Origin: Sulfitobacter delicatus
GTDB taxonomy: Bacteria; Pseudomonadota; Alphaproteobacteria; Rhodobacterales; Rhodobacteraceae
Direction: 5' to 3'
NCBI RefSeq assembly: GCF_900102535.1
Contig: NZ_FNBP01000011.1
Span: forward strand, 62,001 to 126,000
Length of the DNA stretch: 64,000 nucleotides
The notes under the pieces are model-generated. The model had not been told where the DNA came from. It did no database searches and saw nothing but the letters and a program-made list of their open reading frames with translations. Both the position numbers and the translations under genes were made by a program. This document shows, one piece after another, positions 41,390 through 50,912 of the stretch (within the stretch, counting starts at the first letter, position 1; each line of letters begins with the position of its first letter).

Positions 41390-41962
41390 ATGATGACCCG
41401 TAAGCAAACACGTGTAACGCGTCGCGCATTCACGACAGGTGCCGCGTCGGCAGCTTTCGCAGCCCCGTCCATCCTGCGTGCACAGGTGGAACAAGCCGGT
41501 GTGCGAAGGAACATTTCGTCGTTTCGCACCCATGCATGGCAGGATAGCTTTGACGCCTTGGGCAAGGGCATTATCATCGCGGATACCACCACTCGCGTGA
41601 TGCAACATTGGACATCCGATGGCGAAATGCGCATTTACCCCACATCGGTTCCCTTGACCGACGAGCTGACAAGGCGCGGCTACACGACAGTCACGTTCAA
41701 GGACCCCGAACCTGACTGGACCCCTACACCCTCCATGCGCGAACGTGACCCGTCTTTGCCGGCCTATATGCCGCCCGGGCCGGATAACCCGTTAGGCGTC
41801 CGTGCCCTGCACCTGAGTTGGACGTACTACAGGATTCACGGCACCCATGATACGCGCAAGATCGGAAGACGCTCTTCAAGCGGGTGTATCGGTCTCTACA
41901 ACGAGCAAATCATCGAGGTGTTCGACAGGACACCGGTCGGCACGCAGGTACGATTGATCTGA
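41390..41962 (+). CDS. L,D-transpeptidase (YkuD family), second copy
   Basis: 190 aa. Tat signal 'RVTRRAFTTGAASAAFAAPS'. YkuD core 'YRIHGTHDTRKIGRRSSSGC', with the catalytic Cys in SSGC. The stop overlaps the next ATG (TGATG), so it is the first gene of a tightly linked cytochrome-oxidase operon reaching 46559. Confidence 0.9.
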   Translation: MMTRKQTRVTRRAFTTGAASAAFAAPSILRAQVEQAGVRRNISSFRTHAWQDSFDALGKGIIIADTTTRVMQHWTSDGEMRIYPTSVPLTDELTRRGYTTVTFKDPEPDWTPTPSMRERDPSLPAYMPPGPDNPLGVRALHLSWTYYRIHGTHDTRKIGRRSSSGCIGLYNEQIIEVFDRTPVGTQVRLI

Positions 41963-42420
41963 TGTCGAAGTCCGGCATCCTGATTGCGGCGGTTTTTGTC
42001 GTCGGTGGCGCGGTTGTGATCTGGCAGCAATTGCAGCCATCGTCTTCGATGCCCGGCCACACGATGACAACGCCTGATCTTTCGCAGGCGGAAGAGGGCG
42101 CGCCGATTGCAGACGTCGTTGTGCCTGCCGAATTTTCAGCAAATGCCCAATTGGGAAAGCGTGTTTTCGACGGCGCTTGCGCCGCTTGTCATGGTGCGAA
42201 TGCTGCCGGACAGAATGGCGTGGCGCCACCCCTTGTCCACAAGATCTATGAACCGAGCCATCACGGTGACGCCGCATTCTTGCTTGCCGCGAAACAGGGT
42301 GTCAGAGCGCATCATTGGAAATTCGGGAATATGCCGCCAGTAGAGGGCGTGACAACTGGCGAGGTGAAAATGATTGTCGCATATGTGCGGGAACTTCAGC
42401 GTGCCAACGGGATTAACTGA
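41962..42420 (+). CDS. Membrane-anchored c-type cytochrome (class I)
   Basis: 152 aa. N-terminal membrane helix, then haem site Cys73-A-A-Cys76-His77 and 'FGNMPPVEGVTTGEVKMIVA', where the Met is the likely sixth ligand. Mono-haem. Translationally coupled to the L,D-transpeptidase. An electron carrier, perhaps of the multicopper oxidase at 43961. Confidence 0.88.
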   Translation: MSKSGILIAAVFVVGGAVVIWQQLQPSSSMPGHTMTTPDLSQAEEGAPIADVVVPAEFSANAQLGKRVFDGACAACHGANAAGQNGVAPPLVHKIYEPSHHGDAAFLLAAKQGVRAHHWKFGNMPPVEGVTTGEVKMIVAYVRELQRANGIN

Positions 42421-42434
42421 CAGGATTGGCCAAC

Positions 42435-43049
42435 ATGAACATGAAGATATGGATCACTGCTATTGCGATAGGGACGACCGGCGTTGCTGCCTTGGCGCAT
42501 TCCGGAGCAACCGGCGTGGTGCTGGAGCGGATGCAGGGCATGTCCGCGATGGCCAAAACACTCAAGACGCTATCACCCATGATGCGGGGTCAGGTACCTT
42601 ATGACGCCGATGTCGTCCGCAGTGAAGCTGACGCGATGATCGGCCATGCCGGTGAGCAGATGACACGGCTCTTTCCCGAAGGCTCGGGTGGCGGGGTATC
42701 CAAGGCGCTGCCGTCGGTCTGGGATGATGACGAAAAGTTCGCGGCCTTGGCGGAGGACCTCAGAACAGCGGCGGAAGGATTGAAGTTGAGCGCAGGCAAT
42801 GGGTTGGCCGCGGCACAGGGCAACGGCAGCGGATCAATGATAGGCAGCGCCACTGACGGGATGATGGGTGGCTCAACGGACGGGATGATGGGCGGCGGGT
42901 CCGCGCCTGCAATGGGAGGGGGCATGATGGGATCGGAACAACCCATGACGCCCGAAATGTTTGCTGAAATGCCGGTTGACCGCGCGTTCGCAATGGTCGC
43001 CCAGACCTGTTCGGCCTGCCACCAGAAGTTCCGCAGAGAGGACAAGTAA
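42435..43049 (+). CDS. Cytochrome c' (class II) with Met/Gly-rich insertion
   Basis: 204 aa. The C-terminal haem site Cys192-S-A-Cys195-His196 ('QTCSACHQKFRRE') and the four-helix sequence are those of cytochrome c'. Between helices 3 and 4, about residues 130-175 form a Met/Gly-rich insert ('DGMMGGSTDGMMGGGSAPAM' and more) absent from usual cytochromes c' (about 130-150 aa). This looks like a copper-binding loop grafted onto the haem protein. The ATG at 42435 begins a good signal peptide. Confidence 0.85.
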   Translation: MNMKIWITAIAIGTTGVAALAHSGATGVVLERMQGMSAMAKTLKTLSPMMRGQVPYDADVVRSEADAMIGHAGEQMTRLFPEGSGGGVSKALPSVWDDDEKFAALAEDLRTAAEGLKLSAGNGLAAAQGNGSGSMIGSATDGMMGGSTDGMMGGGSAPAMGGGMMGSEQPMTPEMFAEMPVDRAFAMVAQTCSACHQKFRREDK

Positions 43050-43053
43050 TCAG

Positions 43054-43944
43054 ATGCGGTGGTGGCGTTGGATCATCGGTGCGGGGGTCATTGGCGGTAT
43101 CAGTGTTGTTGCTGCAACGATCGCCTGGCCGGTCGGTGCACCAGTGTCGACCCTGACCCTGGAAGGGGAGGTCCAGCGGGGATCGTATCTGGCGCGCGCC
43201 AGTGGGTGCATTGCGTGTCATACCAATTTTGAAGCTGGCGGAGCGCCTTTGGCAGGAGGGGCCCCGCTCAAGACCGATTTCGGGACATTCTATCCGCCAA
43301 ATCTGACCACCGATGTCGAATTCGGGATTGGCGGCTGGACAGTAGAAGAGTTTGCAAAAGCGGTAAGGCAGGGAATTTCCCCGGACGGAGACCCCTATTA
43401 TCCCACCTTCACCTACCCGTTTTATGCAAACTACACGGATCAGGACATTGCCGATCTGTGGGCCGCGTTCCAGACCGTGCCAGCCGTGAATGTGCCGACC
43501 CCGTCCCATGAGGTGCCTTTTCCGTTCGATCAGCGATGGGGGATGAAACTTTGGCGGGCGGCTTTTCTGACAAAGCCTGACACCGCACCAGAGGCGGACC
43601 GAAGCGATGCTTGGAACAGGGGCAAGCTGCTGGTCAACGGGGCGGCACATTGTGCTGCCTGCCACACAACGCGGAACTTTGCAGGCGCACGCATAGTATC
43701 GAAGAGGTTTTCCGGCAACGACGCCTTGCCGGGAGGTGGCAAAGCACCTTCGATCCGGACGCGCGATCTTGTGTCCGAAGGCTGGACAACAGACGATATG
43801 GCTTATGCATTGCGATCTGGCATAACGCCGTCTGGCGACGTATTTGGTGGATCAATGGCCGAAGTCGTGCGCTATGGCACGGGCTTTCTGAGCGACGCAG
43901 ACCTGAATGCGATGGCCACCTACCTGCTGGACAACAAATCATAA
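43054..43944 (+). CDS. Di-haem c-type cytochrome
   Basis: 296 aa. N-terminal membrane anchor, haem sites Cys52-I-A-Cys55-His56 and Cys200-A-A-Cys203-His204, with 'YPPNLTTDVEFGIGGWTVEE' and 'APSIRTRDLVSEGWTTDDMA' repeats. It resembles the cytochrome subunits of alcohol or aldehyde dehydrogenases. No dehydrogenase subunit is adjacent, so it probably serves the oxidase 17 bp downstream. Confidence 0.88.
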   Translation: MRWWRWIIGAGVIGGISVVAATIAWPVGAPVSTLTLEGEVQRGSYLARASGCIACHTNFEAGGAPLAGGAPLKTDFGTFYPPNLTTDVEFGIGGWTVEEFAKAVRQGISPDGDPYYPTFTYPFYANYTDQDIADLWAAFQTVPAVNVPTPSHEVPFPFDQRWGMKLWRAAFLTKPDTAPEADRSDAWNRGKLLVNGAAHCAACHTTRNFAGARIVSKRFSGNDALPGGGKAPSIRTRDLVSEGWTTDDMAYALRSGITPSGDVFGGSMAEVVRYGTGFLSDADLNAMATYLLDNKS

Positions 43945-43960
43945 TCTTGGGAACCCACGA

Positions 43961-45349
43961 ATGATCACGCTCAATCGCCGCCAATTTCTGGCAACATCTG
44001 CTGCGTTCAGTGGTCTGTCGGCCAGCACTGGATTTGCGGGCACGCCATTCGCGACCCTGACAGCCCAGCAAAGCGACGTGCAGCTGCTGCCCGGCAACTA
44101 TGGCAAGACATCGCTTTGGTGCTTTGACGGCGGCTCACCCGGTCCGGAGATTCGCGTGGCGCAGGGGGGGCGTGTCCAGCGCAGATTGGTCAACCGGTTT
44201 TCTCAGGGAACGTCGACGCATTGGCACGGCATCCGCATCGACAATGCGATGGATGGCGTTTCCGGCCTGACACAGGATGTGGTCCAGCCGGAGGAAACAT
44301 TCGACTATGACTTTACTGTCCCGGATGCCGGGACCTATTGGTACCATGCCCATAATAGGTCGTTTGAGCAGGTGGGCAGAGGGCTTTACGGTGCACTGAT
44401 CGTGGAAGAGGCCGAGCCTCTCGACATTGATCGCGAGGAAGTCCTGATCCTGGATGATTGGCTTATTGACCCCGAAACCGCGCAGATCAAAGACGACTTC
44501 GGAGCGCCTCATGATCTCAGCCACGCAGGGCGCATCGGCAACCTGCTGACGACCAATGGAACCTTCAATCTGGGCCTGAGTGCACGCAAGAACGAAAGAC
44601 TGCGCTTGCGGCTGATCAATGCTGCCAATGCGCGCAATTTCCAACTGGGGCTGGAAGGCCTTGACGGTTGGGCGGTTGCTTTGGACGGCATGCCCCTGGC
44701 TGCACCCATTAAGGTGACGGAGCCGATGATCCTCGCTCCGGCTCAACGGATCGACCTGATCGTCGATGTGGTCGCGGATGTTGGTGAAACGGCTCATATT
44801 CTTCAGTTCGGCCGGGAAGAGGCCTTCAGCCAGGTTACATTCGAGGTCGTTGAGTGGGGCTCGAAAAATCGTCGAGACGCGCCTTTGGCCTTGCCGCCGA
44901 ACGACCACAGGATGGTCGACTTGAGTGAAGCCACGATGCTCAGCCTGAGTATGGAAGGCGGTGCCATGGGGCGGATGAGGTCCGCTTCCCTTGGGGGCGA
45001 ACTCAAGCCGATCGGCGAGATCGTCGAGGCCGGGTACTTCTGGTCGTTCAACGGCAAAGTGGACGGGATCAACGGTGATCCTCTTGCGCGGCTGGAACGC
45101 GGCCAGAATGTTCGATTGAAAATGGTGAACGACACGGCGTTTCCGCACGCGATGCACCTGCATGGCATTCACTTTCACGAGGTCGCCGAAAACGGCACCC
45201 TCGGACCGCTGCGTGACACGACCCTTCTTCAACGGGGTCAAACGCGCGAGATTGCCTTCGTGGCGGACAACCCGGGCCAATGGCTGCTGCATTGCCATAT
45301 GCTGTCGCATGCGGCTTCGGGCATGATGACCAAGATCGTCGTTGGATGA
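43961..45349 (+). CDS. Multicopper oxidase (three-domain)
   Basis: 462 aa from ATG 43961 with a Tat-like leader '[20 protein letters not shown]'. Copper motifs: '[15 protein letters not shown]', '[18 protein letters not shown]', '[15 protein letters not shown]' and '[16 protein letters not shown]' (T1 His-Cys-His-Met). Closest in this window to the oxidase at 57777 and the broken one at 19911. The stop overlaps the next cytochrome ATG, suggesting a functional pair. Confidence 0.93.
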   Translation: MITLNRRQFLATSAAFSGLSASTGFAGTPFATLTAQQSDVQLLPGNYGKTSLWCFDGGSPGPEIRVAQGGRVQRRLVNRFSQGTSTHWHGIRIDNAMDGVSGLTQDVVQPEETFDYDFTVPDAGTYWYHAHNRSFEQVGRGLYGALIVEEAEPLDIDREEVLILDDWLIDPETAQIKDDFGAPHDLSHAGRIGNLLTTNGTFNLGLSARKNERLRLRLINAANARNFQLGLEGLDGWAVALDGMPLAAPIKVTEPMILAPAQRIDLIVDVVADVGETAHILQFGREEAFSQVTFEVVEWGSKNRRDAPLALPPNDHRMVDLSEATMLSLSMEGGAMGRMRSASLGGELKPIGEIVEAGYFWSFNGKVDGINGDPLARLERGQNVRLKMVNDTAFPHAMHLHGIHFHEVAENGTLGPLRDTTLLQRGQTREIAFVADNPGQWLLHCHMLSHAASGMMTKIVVG

Positions 45350-45840
45350 CCCCGCGGTCCGTCTATCTTGCGTTGGGCGTAGTTACCGTTGCGGTGGCTA
45401 CCATATTTCTGTGGACCCGGTCCGGCGGAACCGACGTCGCGGCGGAAAACCTCATCAATTCCTCGGCGGATGTGGCCGCGGGCGAAGTCCTCTATGCCGA
45501 AAATTGCGCCGCGTGCCATGGCGCAAATCTGGAAGGTGAAGAAAACTGGCGCAGCCCGCGTGATGACGGAAGCCTGCCCGCACCGCCGCATGATGCAAGC
45601 GGCCACACCTGGCACCACGCGGACAGCATGCTGTTCGCCTACACCAAGCTGGGGGGCGCCGAGGTTCTCGCGGCGCAAGGCGTTGACTTCAACAGCGGCA
45701 TGCCCGGTTTCGGCGACCAAATGAGCGACGGGGAAATCTGGGACATCCTCGCATACATCAAGTCAACATGGCCGGAGCGTGAACGCGCCACGCAAGCCGA
45801 ACGCACGGCCCAGGATATTGCCTCACAAGGAGACGGATAA
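45346..45840 (+). CDS. c-type cytochrome paired with the multicopper oxidase
   Basis: 164 aa. Signal anchor, haem site Cys54-A-A-Cys57-His58, then the segment '[20 protein letters not shown]' and '[20 protein letters not shown]'. The paralogue at 60769 keeps the APPHDxxGHTWHHxDxxLF segment. Overlaps the oxidase by 4 bases and the DsbA gene by 1. Confidence 0.9.
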   Translation: MTPRSVYLALGVVTVAVATIFLWTRSGGTDVAAENLINSSADVAAGEVLYAENCAACHGANLEGEENWRSPRDDGSLPAPPHDASGHTWHHADSMLFAYTKLGGAEVLAAQGVDFNSGMPGFGDQMSDGEIWDILAYIKSTWPERERATQAERTAQDIASQGDG

Positions 45841-46559
45841 TGAAAAGATTCTTGGCTACCACCGCACTGTTAATGCTTCCCATCGCTGCGATGGCAGACG
45901 GCATGGACGAAGACCGGATCAAGGAACTGGTGCTGGAAGCCATCCGCGAGAATCCGGGCATCGTGTTCGAGGCCGCGCAGTTGTTCGAACAGCAACAACA
46001 GGCGTTGCAGGCGCAAACCGCAGCGCAGATTCTCGATACGGAAAAAGCCACGCTTGAAAATGATCCCAATGCGCCCGTTCTGGGCAATCCGGATGGCGAT
46101 GTCACGGTTGTCGAATTCTTCGACTACAACTGCCCCTATTGCCGCCGGGTTAAACCTGAAATGGAGGCATTGCTTGCCGCTGATCCCAACGTCAGGGTGG
46201 TTTACCGGGAATGGCCCATTCTGGGGGACGGGTCGGTTTTTGCCGCCCGCGCGGCGCTGGCGTCCCGAAACCAAGGCAAATATGAAGAGTTTCATTGGGC
46301 CATGATGCAACTGAAGGAACGCGCAGAGGAAGCATCGATTCTCCGCACTGCGGAAGACATCGGCCTCGATGTTGCACAGTTGCGTCGCGACATGAACGGA
46401 CCGGAAATCGAAGAACACATACAGACTTCCATGCGGCTTGCGCAATCTCTGGGGTTCAGTGGCACACCTTCATTTGTGATCGGCGACAGTCTTGCGCCGG
46501 GCCTGATCCAGGCGGACCAGATGATCGAGCTTGTCGATCAGGCACGGGCCGCCGAATAA
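45840..46559 (+). CDS. DsbA/ScsC-like periplasmic thiol oxidoreductase
   Basis: 239 aa with signal peptide. An N-terminal helical extension ('EAAQLFEQQQQALQAQTAAQ') precedes the thioredoxin-like domain with Cys98-P-Y-Cys101 ('FFDYNCPYCRR') and cis-Pro segment 'GTPSFVIG'. The extension is typical of Com1/ScsC-type proteins that pair with ScsB; an ScsB gene is at 51684. Paralogue at 62989. Confidence 0.9.
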   Translation: MKRFLATTALLMLPIAAMADGMDEDRIKELVLEAIRENPGIVFEAAQLFEQQQQALQAQTAAQILDTEKATLENDPNAPVLGNPDGDVTVVEFFDYNCPYCRRVKPEMEALLAADPNVRVVYREWPILGDGSVFAARAALASRNQGKYEEFHWAMMQLKERAEEASILRTAEDIGLDVAQLRRDMNGPEIEEHIQTSMRLAQSLGFSGTPSFVIGDSLAPGLIQADQMIELVDQARAAE

Positions 46560-46567
46560 GGACAATC

Positions 46568-46762
46568 CTACGCGGCTGAAGCGTCGTAGCCAGCGTCAGC
46601 GATGGCTTGCCGCACGGTCGCCTGTTCCAATGTGCTTTGGACAGTGACAAGGCGAAGGTCCAGATCGGCCGTGACAACGGCTGATGGATCCTTTGCCTTG
46701 ATGCCGCTTTCGATAGCGGATGTGCAGTGTCCACAGCTCATTTTCGGGACGGAAAAAATCAT
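46568..46762 (-). CDS. copZ: Copper chaperone CopZ (HMA domain)
   Basis: 64 aa from ATG 46762, which has GGAGG upstream; longer frames cross the upstream control region. Cys10-x-x-Cys13 in 'VPKMSCGHCTSAIESGI'. A soluble single HMA domain that delivers Cu(I) to the CopA ATPase, divergently encoded 150 bp away. Confidence 0.88.
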   Translation of the reverse strand: MIFSVPKMSCGHCTSAIESGIKAKDPSAVVTADLDLRLVTVQSTLEQATVRQAIADAGYDASAA

Positions 46763-46853
46763 GAAGGCCTCCATTTTTGGTACAACCTCAGACTTGGTCG
46801 TTCCATCGGGAGGAAGGTCAAGCAAATATCAGAAAAATAAATGAGATACTCTC

Positions 46854-46884
46854 TTGAGCTTCCAGCAACTGGAAGCCCTATATC
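46854..46884 (+). promoter_or_regulatory. CueR-type promoter of the second copA
   Basis: TTGAGC (46854-46859), 19 bases with the dyad CTTCCAGCAACTGGAAG, TATATC (46879-46884), 27 bp upstream of the copA start. Confidence 0.82.
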
Positions 46885-46911
46885 AGGGTAAGTTCAACCG
46901 AGGAGTCTCTC

Positions 46912-49422
46912 ATGACCGAACCCAATACGATACGTCTGTCCGTTTCCGGCATGAGCTGCGCGTCCTGTGTGGGCAGGGTTGAAAAGGCTCTCGGCGAGGT
47001 TCCAGGCATTTCGAACGTCAGTGTCAATCTGGTGAGTGAAACGGCACAGTTTCAGACGGATGATGCAGCCACGACGGGCGCAGCGGTTGCGGCACTGTCG
47101 CAGGCCGGCTACCCGGCAAGCACGGCGCGCGTCACGCTGAACGTAGACGCCATGTCCTGCGCGTCCTGTGTCGGTCGGGTTGAAAAGGCGCTTGTACGGA
47201 CACCCGGCGTATTGAATGTGGCGGTCAATCTGGCAACCGAAACGGCTGTGGTCGAATATTTCTCAGACACCATTACCCCGGAAGAGATTGCCCGGATCAG
47301 CACGGAGGCAGGATACCCGGCCGAGATCAAGCAAAGCGATGCGCAAGCCGACCGGTCGCACCGCAAGGCCGAGGAAGCCGACGCTCTGGCGCGTCGTGTC
47401 ATACTTGCCGCGATCCTGACCGTTCCGGTGTTCGTTCTGGAAATGGGAAAACACACCATACCCGGCTTTGAGGGCCTGATTGAGAGCACAATCGGCATTC
47501 AAACGTCGTGGCTGATCCAATTCGCGCTTGCCACGGTGGTTCTGTTCGGACCGGGTTGGAGGTTCTTTGCGAAGGGCATTCCGGCGTTGATCAAGCGTGC
47601 TCCGGATATGAACAGCCTTGTCGCGCTGGGAACCGGGGCGGCGTGGACTTATTCCGTAGTCGCGACCTTCCTGCCACAGGTGCTGCCTGACGGTGTGCGC
47701 GCCGTCTATTTCGAAGCAGCGGCGGTTATTGTCGTTCTGATCTTGTTGGGTCGCTGGCTTGAAGCGCGGGCCAAGGGCAAGACCGGTGCAGCCATTCAGG
47801 CCCTTCTTGGTCTGCAGGCAAAGACAGCCAGGGTCCTGCGCGAGGGGCAGGCGACCGAGGTTGACATCAAGGAACTTCGGATCGGCGATCAGATCCTCGT
47901 GCGTCCCGGTGAAAGGCTGCCTGTCGATGGCGAGGTCACAGAAGGATCAAGCAACGTCGATGAAAGCATGATCACCGGTGAACCCCTCGCCGTGCCAAAG
48001 GCTGCTGGCGAACCGGTGACCGGCGGCACGGTGAACGGCACCGGGAGCCTGACCATAACGGCGACGCGGGTCGGGGCGGATACCACGCTGGCGCAGATTA
48101 TCCGCATGGTCGAAGATGCTCAGGGGGCCAAGCTGCCGATCCAAGGCCTAGTGGATCGCGTGACCATGTGGTTCGTGCCTGCCGTTCTGGTTCTGGCGCT
48201 TGCGACTGTGGTTGTCTGGCTGCTGGTCGGTCCCGATCCGGCTCTGACCTTTGCGCTTGTGGCGGGTGTCTCCGTTCTGATCATTGCGTGCCCCTGCGCC
48301 ATGGGGTTGGCCACGCCCACCTCGATCATGGTGGGGACAGGACGCGCTGCCGAGATGGGGGTGTTCTTCCGCAAGGGAGATGCGCTGCAACATCTGGACG
48401 ACGTCGGCCTCGTTGCGCTCGACAAGACCGGGACGGTCACCCAAGGGCAACCCAGTTTGACAGACCTCATCACGGCCGACGGCTTTGACCGGGCAGAGAT
48501 ACTCGCCCTCATCGCATCTGTCGAGGCGCAGTCTGAGCACCCGGTGGCAGAGGCCATCGTGCAGTCCGCAAAGAGCGAAGGCCTGTCCTGGCCCGATGCG
48601 ACGGAATTCCGGTCCGTGACCGGCTACGGTGTCGAGGCGCTTGTCCAGGGCCGCAAGGTTCATGTCGGTGCGGATCGCTTCATGGTGCAGCAGGGCATTG
48701 ACACCAGCCCGCTGGAAGACCGCGAAAGGGCGTTAGCCGAAAAGGGACGCACCGCGCTTTATGCTGCGGTGGATGGAACCCTGGCGGCTGTGATTGCCGT
48801 GGCAGACCCGGTCAAATCCTCCAGCGCCGAAGTGATCGCAGCTCTGCATGATCGAGGGATCAAGGTCGCGATGATCACCGGAGACAAGAAGGCCACCGCA
48901 GATGCCATAGCCCGCGAGGTCGGGATCGACCACGTCATTGCAGGGGTATTACCGGATGGAAAAGTCGCCGCCCTGGACGAATTGCGGCAAGGGAACAGCA
49001 AGATCGCCTTTGTCGGGGACGGCATCAACGACGCGCCAGCACTGGCCCATGCCGATGTCGGCATCGCCATCGGAACCGGCACGGATGTCGCTATTGAAAG
49101 TGCCGACGTGGTGCTGATGTCGGGGGATCTGCGCGGCGTGGTGAATGCAATAGACGTGTCGCGCAAGACCATGCGCAACATCCGGCAGAACCTCATCTGG
49201 GCCTTTGGCTATAACGTCGCGCTGATCCCTGTGGCGGCGGGCGCGCTTTATCCAGCCTTTGGATTGCTCCTGTCGCCGGTGTTTGCCGCCGGGGCCATGG
49301 CGCTGTCCTCCGTGTCGGTTCTGACCAACGCGCTGCGGCTGCGACGGATCAAGGCGACGATGTCGGAACAGGATCCGCCCCACGACGCGGCGACGAAATT
49401 CGCAACGCAGCCCGCAGAATAG
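46912..49422 (+). CDS. copA: Copper-translocating P1B-type ATPase with two HMA domains
   Basis: 836 aa. Two N-terminal HMA domains (Cys16/Cys19 and Cys83/Cys86, both M-S-C-A-S-C), eight membrane segments with Cys460-P-Cys462, phosphorylation Asp504 in DKTGT, 'SEHPVAEAI' and '[10 protein letters not shown]'. This is the canonical CopA Cu(I) exporter and a different subtype from the YHS-type ATPase at 25686. CueR follows 9 bp downstream, so activator and pump are on one transcript. Confidence 0.95.
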   Translation: MTEPNTIRLSVSGMSCASCVGRVEKALGEVPGISNVSVNLVSETAQFQTDDAATTGAAVAALSQAGYPASTARVTLNVDAMSCASCVGRVEKALVRTPGVLNVAVNLATETAVVEYFSDTITPEEIARISTEAGYPAEIKQSDAQADRSHRKAEEADALARRVILAAILTVPVFVLEMGKHTIPGFEGLIESTIGIQTSWLIQFALATVVLFGPGWRFFAKGIPALIKRAPDMNSLVALGTGAAWTYSVVATFLPQVLPDGVRAVYFEAAAVIVVLILLGRWLEARAKGKTGAAIQALLGLQAKTARVLREGQATEVDIKELRIGDQILVRPGERLPVDGEVTEGSSNVDESMITGEPLAVPKAAGEPVTGGTVNGTGSLTITATRVGADTTLAQIIRMVEDAQGAKLPIQGLVDRVTMWFVPAVLVLALATVVVWLLVGPDPALTFALVAGVSVLIIACPCAMGLATPTSIMVGTGRAAEMGVFFRKGDALQHLDDVGLVALDKTGTVTQGQPSLTDLITADGFDRAEILALIASVEAQSEHPVAEAIVQSAKSEGLSWPDATEFRSVTGYGVEALVQGRKVHVGADRFMVQQGIDTSPLEDRERALAEKGRTALYAAVDGTLAAVIAVADPVKSSSAEVIAALHDRGIKVAMITGDKKATADAIAREVGIDHVIAGVLPDGKVAALDELRQGNSKIAFVGDGINDAPALAHADVGIAIGTGTDVAIESADVVLMSGDLRGVVNAIDVSRKTMRNIRQNLIWAFGYNVALIPVAAGALYPAFGLLLSPVFAAGAMALSSVSVLTNALRLRRIKATMSEQDPPHDAATKFATQPAE

Positions 49423-49431
49423 GAGACAGGT

Positions 49432-49821
49432 GTGAACATCGGAGAAGTATCAGAACGCGCGGGTTTGCCAGCGAAGACAATCCGCTACTACGAAGACATC
49501 GGCCTTGTCCGGCCTTTGCGCAGCGATAACGGATATCGCGCCTTTCGCGACAGCGACATCCACAAGCTCGCATTCCTGGGCCGCGCCCGGACCTTGGGGT
49601 TCTCGATAGAAGACTGCCGCACGCTGCTTGATCTCTATGAGGATGAGACACGGGAAAGCGCACAAGTAAAAGCGGTCGCACAAGAACACCTGGCGGCCAT
49701 TGACGAAAAGATTGCCCAGCTCAGGTCGATGCACGATACGCTGTCACACCTCGTTGACGCCTGCCATGGCGATCACCGCCCGGATTGTCCGATTCTGAAA
49801 GATCTGGCCAAAGAGCCGTAG
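49432..49821 (+). CDS. cueR: Copper-responsive MerR-family regulator CueR
   Basis: 129 aa from GTG 49432. MerR-type HTH ('SERAGLPAKTIRYYEDIGLV') and C-terminal metal loop with Cys111 and Cys119 ('ACHGDHRPDCPIL'), the two ligands of CueR. No third Cys in the middle helix, unlike MerR. Likely activator of the promoters at 46854, 28062 and 56792. Confidence 0.92.
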   Translation: MNIGEVSERAGLPAKTIRYYEDIGLVRPLRSDNGYRAFRDSDIHKLAFLGRARTLGFSIEDCRTLLDLYEDETRESAQVKAVAQEHLAAIDEKIAQLRSMHDTLSHLVDACHGDHRPDCPILKDLAKEP

Positions 49822-49941
49822 CGCATGATGCTTGGGGCCGACATTCTTCGGATTTTCGCACCGTAGCGTTGGAGTTTGTTGGAGCCCTCCCCCGCTGGAA
49901 TGTTGTTTCTTCAGCAATTCAAGCCAAGGTGGAGGGATCAA

Positions 49942-50892
49942 ATGTCTGAAGATACGACCGGGAAATCTAGCGGCGGGTCCCACGCCCGTTCAAGTGAAGA
50001 TGCAGCACATTCGGGGGGCCATTCAGGTTCATCCTATGGCCGGTTTCTGGCGATGGTTGGCACGTCGACAGCGATCATGTTCGGCCTGATGTACATCAAC
50101 TCGTACTCCTTCGAACATGTCTACTGGAGCGAAACCCGATTTTACATGACGTTCATCATGGGCGCGACGATTGCGACCGTGATGCTCCTTTTCATGTTGA
50201 ACATGTACAAGAACAAGGGCGTCAACGCCGCGATCTTTCTCGGGTCTGTCGTGATGTTTGCCGGCGCGCTCTGGCTCGTGAGAAGCCAGGAGACCATTCA
50301 GGACGAAAGCTGGATGAGCGCGATGATCCCGCACCACTCCATCGCGATCATGACAAGCGAACGGGCCGAGCTGACAGATCCACGGGTCAAGGCTCTGGCT
50401 TCGGAAATCGTGACGGCGCAAAATCGCGAAATTTCCGAAATGCGTTTCCTCATAGATGACATTGAGGCAAATGGCGAAGCCGGTCCTGAATGGCCACTTG
50501 GTGAAGCGGACGGTCCGGCTGAAATGGAGGGGCTTCAAGAAGCGATTGCAACCCCGGTGATTGCCGGAATCCGTCCTGCACCGCTCAAAGCCGAAGAAAT
50601 AACACGCGCACTGGGGTCCGACGGACAATGCCGTTTCATTCGCGCCGTGAACGCCGATCCCATTCTGGTCACGGACGGGGCGGGGAACGGCGTCGCCAAG
50701 ATATCCGGATCGCTGGTCAACTTCACGTCGCAAGACACAGTGACGTCCGGTGGCGTCCTGTCTGCCGATGGTGGCCAATTCACGCTGGCGCCGGGTGACG
50801 CGGACGGTGAAGACGCCACCCTGCTGTTTGAATTGACGGGAGAGACGCCTCTGACTGTCGGATTTACCGGGTATTGGACCTGCAACGGTTAA
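49942..50892 (+). CDS. DUF305 membrane protein with an added C-terminal domain
   Basis: 316 aa from ATG 49942 after GGAGGGATCAA. A Ser/His/Gly-rich N-terminus is followed by three membrane helices. A DUF305 (ferritin-like) stretch comes next, 'ESWMSAMIPHHSIAIMTSER' to 'AQNREISEMRFLIDDI'. About 110 further residues, with Cys in 'GQCRFIRA' and 'YWTCNG', form a beta-rich domain I cannot name. DUF305 proteins are frequent in copper loci and are thought to bind metal through the M-x-x-HH motif. Confidence 0.8.
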   Translation: MSEDTTGKSSGGSHARSSEDAAHSGGHSGSSYGRFLAMVGTSTAIMFGLMYINSYSFEHVYWSETRFYMTFIMGATIATVMLLFMLNMYKNKGVNAAIFLGSVVMFAGALWLVRSQETIQDESWMSAMIPHHSIAIMTSERAELTDPRVKALASEIVTAQNREISEMRFLIDDIEANGEAGPEWPLGEADGPAEMEGLQEAIATPVIAGIRPAPLKAEEITRALGSDGQCRFIRAVNADPILVTDGAGNGVAKISGSLVNFTSQDTVTSGGVLSADGGQFTLAPGDADGEDATLLFELTGETPLTVGFTGYWTCNG

Positions 50893-50912
50893 AGGATTTA
50901 AAGGAACGCGTC

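Noticed and set aside
44135..45310. 391-aa open frame on the minus strand
   Set aside because: Antisense to the multicopper oxidase with intact copper motifs; no recognisable domain in the antisense frame.
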